From an uncultured Prevotellaceae bacterium (GTDB lineage Bacteria; Bacteroidota; Bacteroidia; Bacteroidales; Bacteroidaceae): 8,579 bases of DNA. The stretch spans positions 1 through 8,579 of the forward strand of contig CAMYYX010000071.1 in NCBI GenBank assembly GCA_947303695.1. Direction: 5' to 3'. The position numbers were made by a program, and so were the translations under genes. Shown here piece by piece: positions 1-4,856 of the stretch (positions are counted from its first letter, which is position 1; the number at the start of each line of letters is the position of its first letter). Below the pieces are notes generated by a model. It made no database searches. It saw nothing but the letters and a program-made list of their open reading frames with translations, and had not been told where the DNA came from.

Positions 1-15
1 GTACGCTTTCTTCAT
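1..15 (-). CDS. Possible 5' end of a gene running off the left edge
   Basis: On the minus strand an ATG at 15-13 is followed by four codons (Lys-Lys-Ala-Tyr) before the window ends. A Met-Lys-Lys opening is typical of exported or lipid-anchored Bacteroidales proteins, and the upstream bases are A-rich, as is usual for starts in this phylum. Five codons cannot identify a product. No good -7 box lies directly upstream; the nearest minus-strand promoter box is at 448-455. Confidence 0.3.
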
Positions 16-447
16 TGTGCTATCTGTTTTTTGAATGTTATAAAAATTGCAAACCTCCAATTCCCCAATTATCAGAATACAAGAATCAAAAGTGGACGTC
101 CAGTCTTTATGTCCTATTGTGTCTTGCTATGGTGGCATACGCATATATTTTGGTTTTAGGGTTCAACAATATATTCTGTCTATGACAAGTACTCTACAGG
201 CTCATAACATGGAATCTGTGATTTCTCGAAGTCACTTATATTCAGGCACTTGCAATTTGAATCTAATTATTAACTGCGGATATTAGGTTTATTATTGTTA
301 TTATTATCATTATCAGCAGTGGTGATCACAAATATGTATGGGCAAAAAGCAATCGGGCCTCCTTGCAAGTTTGCAAGAAAATCCGTACTGGTGTTTCTGC
401 GATTAGTAGTGCCATAATAAATACGTATTTAAGTTAAAGATTCGGTG
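16..447. other. Gene-poor stretch with short minus-strand frames
   Basis: No convincing gene is visible here. On the minus strand, an ATG at 415-413 opens a 29-codon frame ending at 326. A second, overlapping frame (428-270, 52 codons, no ATG) reads more like a peptide: it contains LANLQGG, then a Cys-containing hydrophobic stretch and an Asn-rich tail encoded by an AAT-like low-complexity run at about 290-312. The promoter box at 448-455 points into both frames. A plus-strand frame at 47-286 has no recognisable family character. The stretch may hold a small-peptide gene broken by a frameshift, or only decayed sequence. Confidence 0.3.
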
Positions 448-455
448 CAAAGGTA
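448..455 (-). promoter_or_regulatory. Bacteroidetes-type -7 promoter box (minus strand)
   Basis: Read on the minus strand this is TACCTTTG, a full match to the TAnnTTTG -7 consensus of the Bacteroidetes primary sigma factor. I see no good TTTG at the -33 position. Transcription would start near 441 and run left, reaching the first ATG (415) after about 25 bases. It lies just downstream of the stop codon (471) of the orphan minus-strand frame, so it would serve a separate transcript. Confidence 0.45.
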
Positions 456-470
456 CAAAAAATATTGTAA

Positions 471-671
471 TTATGCTCCGATACGGAAGAAAATCTTCTT
501 AAAAGGACGCATTTTGAGGTACTTATGCCTCATCAGTCTGTCATAATGCCCCCTATCTACACGTTTATGAAAGTTCTTGCCGTGCAAGCGACCTAAGGTC
601 GAGCGAAATACGTTAAATCTGCCCTCACAAGCCAAGGTAGAAAACACACAGGACCACTTTTCTACCGTTTA
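471..671 (-). pseudogene. Orphan C-terminal protein fragment, family unknown
   Basis: A minus-strand frame with no ATG near its upstream end stays open for about 66 codons from an in-frame stop near 674 to a TAA at 473-471. Its last part is rich in Arg, Lys, His and aromatic residues (for example YDRLMRHKYLKMRPFKKIFF) and reads like the basic tail of a real protein. I do not recognise the family. The 5' part is missing: the next sequence on that side belongs to the oppositely oriented LRR fragment that starts near 702. It may be a remnant left by deletion or rearrangement, or a chance open frame. Confidence 0.3.
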
Positions 672-701
672 ACTGGCAAATTGCTGACAATCAGCACTTA
701 A

Positions 702-1319
702 AGCATTCCAAATCTAATTATCCCCAACAGCGTGACGAGCATTGGAGATTTTGCGTTCTCTGGCTGCACAGGATTAACTTACATCAACATTCCCAACAGC
801 GTGACGAGCATTGACCTCGCACTTGACACACCATTCAGCGTTAGTCCACTTGTCAAAGCATACCTCCACAACAAAGACGTGACCACCATCTTGAACGGAA
901 AGCGTATTACAGACAGAGACGAAGACAGGGCAGAAATCTCATACACATATAGCGGTAGCCTCAACAAACAAGACAAGTACAAGACGGTGAACATCAAACA
1001 GCGTAACGCCCTCAGAGACAAGAGTAAAGGCATAACGGTACTATTATACGACAAGGCGGCAGAGATTGGAAACGCCTCTGACAAGCAGTATATCCTAGAC
1101 TACTACGGCAACCCCAAGAAACTCTATCGCACAGAAGTACATCTAAACGCAGAGGACATCAAGAACTACGTGGAACGTATGGGCATCCAATATACGCCTC
1201 TCATCCTGTTCGATGAGGCTCTACTCGAAGGTATGTTCTTTCACTTCTTGAATAGTGTGGTACGTTTTCGGAGTGATAAGTTAGATGTCAGCTGGGAGCA
1301 TCTTTTAGGGCGTTCGTAG
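702..1319 (+). pseudogene. 5'-truncated BspA-like leucine-rich-repeat protein
   Basis: The frame opens right after a TAA at 699-701 and runs 205 codons to a TAG. It begins inside a BspA/LRR_5-type repeat: IIPNSVTSIGDFAFSGC is followed 23 residues later by INIPNSVTSI. At DNA level, about 22 of 23 bases match between 722-744 and 791-813, spaced 69 bp. LRR_5 proteins in Bacteroidales are usually secreted and surface-attached, with a signal peptide and many repeats. Here there is no signal peptide, no proper start (the GTG at 732 lies inside a repeat) and fewer than two repeats. The rest is a hydrophilic domain I cannot name, with several YDK/LYD-like segments. The last 28 or so residues, after LILFDEALLEGM, change in character and may be read past a lesion. 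It is most likely a non-functional 3' remnant. Confidence 0.6.
722..813 (+). repeat. Two copies of a 69-bp-period LRR repeat
   Basis: CAACAGCGTGACGAGCATTG occurs at 725-744 and again at 794-813, exactly 69 bp (23 codons) apart. This is the unit length of BspA-type LRR_5 repeats. These are the last surviving repeats of the truncated gene. Confidence 0.7.
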
Positions 1320-1398
1320 GTATATAACAACCACCCTTATGGGAGTGCCCCAACATGCCTATACCTTATTCTACATAAGGGAAAACGTGTCATTTTAA

Positions 1399-1442
1399 AA
1401 ATGTATCAATGAAATCAATTAAATGAAATCATTGATACATTT
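1399..1442. terminator. Perfect 14-bp inverted repeat, likely shared terminator
   Basis: AAATGTATCAATGA at 1399-1412 is the exact reverse complement of 1429-1442, with 16 bases between. It sits between the 3' end of the LRR remnant (1319) and the 3' end of the minus-strand membrane protein gene (1456). On the minus strand the stem is followed by a T/A-rich run. The stem is very AT-rich, so termination strength is uncertain; it could also be a remnant of a mobile-element end. Confidence 0.45.
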
Positions 1443-1455
1443 ATTTTGTGTTATT

Positions 1456-1806
1456 CTAACTTAAAAGATTATTATTCAATCTTTTTATTATCATAAAAGA
1501 GATTATCAAGTTCAATATTGCAATGACCATAGCAAATATTGCTGTTAACCAATCTCTATAATTCGATGAAGAACAAGCCAAGTAAGATATTAATACAGCC
1601 CCTATGAATGTCAGAGCTGCATAGGATGCCAAGCCAAACGATGATACAATAGAAACCTTACGACCACCAAGCAAATATCCAACTAAGGATATAAGCAGCA
1701 ATAAGACAACGAACACGTGTCCCAAGTGTCGTACTCCAAGGACAAACAAACCGCACAGTTGCATAAGCCACCATAGACCTACATAGATTTTCACCTTTAA
1801 ATTCAT
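1456..1806 (-). CDS. Small four-helix integral membrane protein, function unknown
   Basis: This 116-residue protein has four predictable membrane segments: about residues 8-25, 30-47, 58-78 and 87-107. Short loops link them, including RK at 49-50 and a Ser/Asn/Asp stretch at 79-85; the C-terminal tail is KRLNNNLLS. There is no cleavable signal peptide and no catalytic motif. It would sit in the inner membrane. The ATG at 1806-1804 overlaps the TGA of an upstream minus-strand frame (ATGA, 4 bp), which suggests translational coupling and supports this start. The upstream partner has lost its 5' end, so the gene may now lack its own promoter, apart from read-through from the tRNA operon. The consistent hydrophobic pattern argues for a real gene. 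I do not recognise a family. Confidence 0.6.
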   Translation of the reverse strand: MNLKVKIYVGLWWLMQLCGLFVLGVRHLGHVFVVLLLLISLVGYLLGGRKVSIVSSFGLASYAALTFIGAVLISYLACSSSNYRDWLTAIFAMVIAILNLIISFMIIKRLNNNLLS

Positions 1807-1913
1807 TTCCCTAAAAGACTTAATAGTTCCTGTTTGCTGTTGAACTGATACACCTTACCACGTATGCGGATGAACCCCTCGACATCAAGAAACCAACAAG
1901 TTACGTGGCGATT
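1803..1913 (-). pseudogene. 3' remnant of a gene coupled to the membrane protein
   Basis: A 36-codon frame follows an in-frame TAA (1916-1914) and ends in a TGA that overlaps the ATG of the membrane protein. The peptide is protein-like: WFLDVEGFIRIRGKVYQF, then a Lys/Gln/Leu-rich helix ending LLSLLGK. It has no ATG; the only in-frame alternative start of note is a GTG that would leave 16 residues. Its 5' limit coincides with the tRNA terminator at 1915-1951. The ATGA overlap implies these were once two genes of one operon, and that the upstream one was cut when this DNA became joined to the tRNA locus. Family not recognised. Confidence 0.45.
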
Positions 1914-1914
1914 T

Positions 1915-1951
1915 TACAGAAAAAGCGGAGGAAATTCAAGACTCCTCCGCT
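1915..1951 (-). terminator. Rho-independent terminator of the tRNA operon
   Basis: Read on the minus strand, AGCGGAGGA (1951-1943) pairs perfectly with TCCTCCGCT (1932-1924) around a 10-base loop, and TTTTT follows at once. It lies 5 bases past the 3' end of tRNA-Leu, so it ends the tRNA-Asn/tRNA-Leu transcript. Confidence 0.85.
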
Positions 1952-1955
1952 TCTG

Positions 1956-2037
1956 TACCCAGAGCCGGGGTCGAACCGGCACGGGTTGCCCCACTGGTGT
2001 TTGAGACCAGCGCGTCTACCGATTCCGCCATCTGGGC
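1956..2037 (-). tRNA. tRNA-Leu (anticodon CAA)
   Basis: This 82-nt class II tRNA has acceptor arm GCCCAGA pairing with TCTGGGT (one G-T wobble) and discriminator A. The anticodon stem CTGGT/ACCAG encloses the loop CTCAAAC, giving anticodon CAA for UUG codons. A long variable arm (GGG-GCAA-CCC) and a T arm GCCGG-TTCGACC-CCGGC complete it. The 3' CCA is not encoded, so a CCA-adding enzyme must supply it. It is second in the operon, 34 bases after tRNA-Asn. Confidence 0.97.
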
Positions 2038-2071
2038 TTGGTGTTGACTATCTCTTCGATGAAGATTGTCG

Positions 2072-2145
2072 CGCTTCAGGATGGGCTTGAACCAACGACC
2101 CCATGATTAACAGTCATGTGCTCTAACCAACTGAGCTACTGAAGC
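2072..2145 (-). tRNA. tRNA-Asn (anticodon GTT)
   Basis: This 74-nt tRNA has acceptor GCTTCAG pairing with CTGAAGC, discriminator G, and a D arm with TAGCTCAGTTGGTTAGAGC. The anticodon stem CATGA/TCATG encloses CTGTTAA (anticodon GTT, reading AAC/AAU), and the T loop contains TTCAAGC. CCA is not encoded. It is first in the operon with tRNA-Leu. Confidence 0.97.
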
Positions 2146-2263
2146 ATGTGCTAAACTGCTTGAATCGGCTCCCCGATTGCGTTAGCGGCTGATAAAACTG
2201 CGATTAAGCGAGAGCCATCAAACTTGCTTGAATGGCCGAGCGCTAGCAGTTTCGCTGCCTTTC
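2146..2263 (-). other. Leader of the tRNA operon
   Basis: About 118 bases lie between the predicted transcription start and tRNA-Asn. They include a perfect short hairpin (AATCGG at 2163-2168, loop CTCC, CCGATT at 2173-2178). They also hold two related direct copies of a GCTTGAATSGGC-like element, at about 2158-2169 and 2225-2237. No reading frame is apparent. The leader would be removed during tRNA maturation. Confidence 0.45.
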
Positions 2264-2269
2264 GGGCTG

Positions 2270-2300
2270 CAAAGGTAAGAATTATTTACCATTTGACAAT
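2270..2300 (-). promoter_or_regulatory. Promoter of the tRNA operon
   Basis: On the minus strand a -33-like ATTG (2300-2297) is followed after 19 bases by TACCTTTG (2277-2270), a full match to the Bacteroidetes -7 consensus with normal spacing. Transcription should begin near 2263 and read the leader, tRNA-Asn and tRNA-Leu. AT-rich sequence lies upstream (about 2281-2390). Confidence 0.75.
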
Positions 2301-2388
2301 TTACTATTTGCTATTTTTTGCAAAAAACCGATTATTTCTATGCTTTTTCGCCTTATTTTTACATTTTTTTTCGTCAAACTTTCGGTTT

Positions 2389-2423
2389 TTTAAACTTTAA
2401 CCTTTAACCCTTGGCCTTTAACC
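2389..2423 (+). repeat. Five in-phase 7-bp repeats (TTTAACC type)
   Basis: Five consecutive heptamers read TTTAAAC, TTTAACC, TTTAACC, CTTGGCC, TTTAACC without a phase slip. The divergent fourth unit carries the TTGG that falls at the -33 position of the next promoter. The array is therefore part of, or overlaps, the promoter of the glycosyltransferase operon. Confidence 0.7.
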
Positions 2424-2443
2424 GATATTTTTGCGTAACTTTG
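2411..2443 (+). promoter_or_regulatory. Promoter of the glycosyltransferase operon
   Basis: TAACTTTG at 2436-2443 fully matches the TAnnTTTG -7 box. A weak -33-like TTGG lies 21 bases upstream at 2411-2414. The -7 box ends only 8 bases before the ATG at 2452, so the transcript would begin at or within a few bases of the start codon. Confidence 0.65.
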
Positions 2444-2451
2444 CACTCGCT

Positions 2452-3711
2452 ATGAGAGTACTGATTATCAATACATCGGAACGTGTGGGGGGTGCGGCCA
2501 TTGCTGCGAACCGCCTGATGGAGGCGTTGAAGAAGAACGGAGTCAGGGCTAAGATGCTGGTGCGTGATAAGCAGACGGACCAGATGACGGTGTCTGCGAT
2601 TCCTTCGTCGTGGCTCTTGCCCTTGAAATTTGTTTGGGAACGTGTGTGCATATTCGTGGCTAACGGATTCAAGAAGAGGAATGTGTTCCAGATGGATATT
2701 GCTAACACAGGTACTGATATCACTCACTTGTTTGAATTTGAGCAGGCTGACGTGATTCACCTGCATTGGACGAATCAAGGATTCTTGTCGCTGAATGACT
2801 TGGACAAGATTCTGCATGCGGGCAAGCCGGTTGTGATTACGATGCATGATATGTGGTACTTCACGGGTATCTGCCACTATGCAGGCGAATGTACTCGGTA
2901 TGAAACGGGTTGCTACAAATGTCCGCAGCTGTCGAATGGCGGATGGGGAAAGGATTGGGCGAAGTCGGTATTCGAGCAGAAGAAACGGATGTATGGTGAT
3001 GTGAAGATTTCGTTTGTGGGTTGTAGCCAATGGATGGCTAATCTGGCTCGTAACAGCCGTTTGACTCAGGGGCAGTTTGTGATTAACATCCCGAACACCA
3101 TTAATACGAGTGTGTTCTATCCTACAGACATGACGGAGGTGCGTAAGAAATGGAACCTGCCAGAGGATAAGTTCCTGATTCTTTTCGGTTCGCAGCGTAT
3201 CACAGATGAGCGCAAAGGATTCCGTTACCTCGCTGAGGCTTGCAACATCATCAAAAAAGAAAATAAGGAGTTGGCAGATAAGCTGGGCATCGTGGTGCTG
3301 GGTAGCCACTCGGACAAGGTGGAGAGCCTCATCCCGTTCGATGTGTATCCCGTGAATTACCTCAGCAATGAACACGAGGTGATGGAGATGTACAATGCTG
3401 TCAACTTGTTTGTGACACCTTCCTTGCAGGATAATCTGCCTAACACGATCGTCGAAGCAATGGCTTGTGGTACGCCTTGTGTTGGATTCAAGGTGGGTGG
3501 TATCCCTGAGATGATTGACCACGAGGAGAACGGATATGTGGCCAATTATATGGATGCAGCAGATTTTGCGAAGGGCATCCAGTGGTGTTTGGATAAGACG
3601 AATTTTGATACCTTGTGTAAGAATGCTCACAAGAAAGCCTTAACAACGTATAGCGAAGATAGGATTGCCCGTCGTTATACGGATGTGTATGAAATGCTGC
3701 TGGAACAATGA
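2452..3711 (+). CDS. Glycosyltransferase family 4 (GT-B fold)
   Basis: This 419-residue enzyme would transfer a sugar from a nucleotide-sugar donor onto a growing glycan at the cytoplasmic face of the inner membrane. It opens with a Rossmann strand and glycine turn (VLIINTSERVGGAAIAANR, residues 3-21). The donor domain ends in SLQDNLPNTIVEAMACGTP; its D327-x7-E335 is an Asp variant of the EX7E motif, common in this subfamily. Around residues 132-158, HDMWYFTG is followed by a four-Cys cluster (C141, C147, C154, C157) like that in WcaC-type transferases. An in-frame TTG at 2431 would add seven residues, but it lies beside the promoter's -7 box, so the ATG at 2452 is preferred. The last codons overlap the next gene (ATGA), indicating an operon and coupled translation. 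Donor and acceptor cannot be told from sequence; a surface polysaccharide or protein-glycan role is likely. Confidence 0.93.
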   Translation: MRVLIINTSERVGGAAIAANRLMEALKKNGVRAKMLVRDKQTDQMTVSAIPSSWLLPLKFVWERVCIFVANGFKKRNVFQMDIANTGTDITHLFEFEQADVIHLHWTNQGFLSLNDLDKILHAGKPVVITMHDMWYFTGICHYAGECTRYETGCYKCPQLSNGGWGKDWAKSVFEQKKRMYGDVKISFVGCSQWMANLARNSRLTQGQFVINIPNTINTSVFYPTDMTEVRKKWNLPEDKFLILFGSQRITDERKGFRYLAEACNIIKKENKELADKLGIVVLGSHSDKVESLIPFDVYPVNYLSNEHEVMEMYNAVNLFVTPSLQDNLPNTIVEAMACGTPCVGFKVGGIPEMIDHEENGYVANYMDAADFAKGIQWCLDKTNFDTLCKNAHKKALTTYSEDRIARRYTDVYEMLLEQ

Positions 3712-4463
3712 ACACACCTTATTTATCTATTATTACTGTTACATATAATGCCGAGTCGACGCTGGGACGTACTTTGGAGAGTGTGGCTACACAGACCTAT
3801 AGAGGGTTTGTGGAGCATGTCATCGTAGATGGTGCCTCGAAAGACCGTACGGTTGAGATGGCGAACAACTACAAGGAGCAGCATCCGGAAATCAGCGTCA
3901 CTATCGTCAGCGAGCCTGATAAGGGGCTCTACGATGCGATGAACAAAGGACTGAAGCTGGCGAAGGGTGAGTTTGTATGTTTCATGAATGCGGGCGATAA
4001 GTTCCACGACCGTCAGACGCTGGAGGATGTGTTCGACAACGCAGAACACGTGGACCAGGTGGGTGTGATTTATGGTGACACCATTGTGGTGGACGACGAG
4101 GGTAACTTCCTCAGACGACGTCATCTCGATGCTCCTGATGAACTGCGATGGACTTCATTTAAGCAGGGGATGCTGGTGTGCCATCAGTCGTTCTATGCCA
4201 GACGCTCACTATGTCCGATGTATGACACCCGCTACCGATTCTCAGCCGATGTGGACTGGTGTATCAAAGTGATGAAAGCCGGTCACGAGCAGGGACTGAC
4301 GAATCTGAACACCCAATCGGTACTTACTGACTTCCTGGATGGAGGTATGACGAACAAGAACCATCGTGCTTCGCTCCTTGAACGATTCCGCATCATGACC
4401 CGCCACTATGGATTGATCTCAACCCTGTGGCATCATTTCCTCTTCTTGTTTAGGAAGCACTAA
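3708..4463 (+). CDS. Glycosyltransferase family 2 (GT-A fold)
   Basis: This 251-residue transferase resembles the WcaE/WfgS-like GT2 group. It starts LSIITVTYNAESTLGRTLES (residues 6-25). It carries IVDGASKDRT (nucleotide-binding D41), EPDKGLYDAMNKG (69-81) and FMNAGD (92-97), which replaces the usual DXD metal site. GDTIVVDD follows at 123-130 and SADVDW at 179-184, where the catalytic base is expected. The C-terminus (LISTLWHHFLFLF) is hydrophobic and may touch the membrane. Its ATG overlaps the stop of the GT4 gene by 4 bp, so both are probably made together and act one after the other on the same glycan. There are no flippase, polymerase or sugar-nucleotide genes nearby, so this is a stand-alone pair in this window. 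The sugar is unknown. Confidence 0.92.
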   Translation: MNTPYLSIITVTYNAESTLGRTLESVATQTYRGFVEHVIVDGASKDRTVEMANNYKEQHPEISVTIVSEPDKGLYDAMNKGLKLAKGEFVCFMNAGDKFHDRQTLEDVFDNAEHVDQVGVIYGDTIVVDDEGNFLRRRHLDAPDELRWTSFKQGMLVCHQSFYARRSLCPMYDTRYRFSADVDWCIKVMKAGHEQGLTNLNTQSVLTDFLDGGMTNKNHRASLLERFRIMTRHYGLISTLWHHFLFLFRKH

Positions 4464-4467
4464 GGAC

Positions 4468-4506
4468 CCTCTCTTATCCCCCTTAAAGGGGGAGGACTTG
4501 AGAGGT
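4468..4506 (+). terminator. Imperfect hairpin after the glycosyltransferase operon
   Basis: CCTCTC (4468-4473) can pair with GAGAGG (4500-4505), and inside it CCCCC pairs with GGGGG around TTAAA, with an unequal internal loop. It follows the GT2 stop closely but lacks a T-run, so it may be a weak terminator or simply the edge of the adjacent tandem repeat. Confidence 0.35.
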
Positions 4507-4596
4507 TCCAAAAGTTCCAAGAGTTCCAAGAGTTCAAGGGGGAGGACTTGCGAGGTTCCAAAAGTTCCAAGAGTTCCAAGAGTTCAAGGGGGAGGA
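4486..4596. repeat. 50-bp tandem repeat with nested 9-bp repeats
   Basis: 4486-4535 and 4536-4585 are identical except at 4501/4551 (A/C), and the first 11 bases of a third copy follow at 4586-4596. Each unit starts AAGGGGGAGGACTTG and then carries about four copies of a 9-mer like GTTCCAAGA. The 50-bp unit is not a multiple of three, and there are no spacers as in CRISPR. It lies in the non-coding gap between the glycosyltransferases and the acyl-CoA ligase. Confidence 0.9.
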
Positions 4597-4728
4597 AAAG
4601 GAGATAATAAGACGTTACTATGAGGATGTTGTAATCTAAGGTGCGCAAAACAGAGCGGTTTGAGAAAAAATGAGGGTAAAAATGGCATTTTTCTCTCAAA
4701 TGCAAACGATAGACTCCTAACCTTTTTG
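4597..4728. other. Non-coding gap with no gene seen
   Basis: Between the 50-bp repeat and the ligase promoter I see no credible reading frame or RNA gene. The 81-codon minus-strand frame across 4460-4705 is mostly translated repeat (runs of LLELLELLELLE and NSWNSWNFWN) and is not considered a gene. Confidence 0.6.
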
Positions 4729-4736
4729 TACCTTTG
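4729..4736 (+). promoter_or_regulatory. -7 promoter box of the acyl-CoA ligase
   Basis: TACCTTTG matches the Bacteroidetes -7 consensus in full. No clear TTTG is present at the -33 position. Transcription would begin near 4742, giving a 5' leader of about 115 bases, most of it made of 7-bp repeats. Confidence 0.6.
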
Positions 4737-4754
4737 CCGCCGATTTACGAAAAA

Positions 4755-4831
4755 AGAGTGAAGAGTTAAAAGTTAAGAGTTAAAAGTTAAAAGTGGAGAG
4801 TGAAACTCTAAACTATAAACCGTAAACATAA
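4755..4831 (+). repeat. Eleven in-phase 7-bp repeats in the ligase leader
   Basis: The leader can be read as eleven consecutive heptamers with no slip: AGAGTGA, AGAGTTA, AAAGTTA, AGAGTTA, AAAGTTA, AAAGTGG, AGAGTGA, AACTCTA, AACTATA, AACCGTA, AACATAA. The first seven are close variants of AAAGTTA; the last four drift. The reverse complement of AAAGTTA (TAACTTT) is a circular form of TTTAACT, so this is the same repeat family as 2389-2423 in opposite orientation. It lies between the predicted transcription start and the ATG at 4857. Confidence 0.75.
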
Positions 4832-4856
4832 TTAAAAACCAATACACGATTAATTT

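Noticed and set aside
47..286. Plus-strand 79-codon frame at the left edge
   Set aside because: No promoter or family pattern, and it opposes the direction of the promoter box at 448-455. Kept only as uncharacterised sequence.
260..721. 11-bp direct repeat AATCTAATTAT at 260-270 and 711-721 as a possible insertion boundary
   Set aside because: Short and AT-rich; expected by chance at this length scale, with no integrase or inverted ends between the copies.
1905..2090. Plus-strand 61-codon frame over the tRNA genes
   Set aside because: It is the translated reverse strand of the terminator and tRNA-Leu.
2404..3630. Long minus-strand open frame (408 codons) antisense to the GT4 gene
   Set aside because: It lies opposite a clear glycosyltransferase, is rich in His/Arg/Leu as expected from antisense codon bias, and shows no domain.
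4486..4596. CRISPR-like array
   Set aside because: Copies are directly adjacent with no unique spacers, and the repeats are themselves made of 9-mers.
4460..4705. Minus-strand 81-codon frame across the tandem repeat
   Set aside because: It is mostly translated 9-bp/50-bp repeat, with no start context; the 50-bp unit shifts frame between copies.
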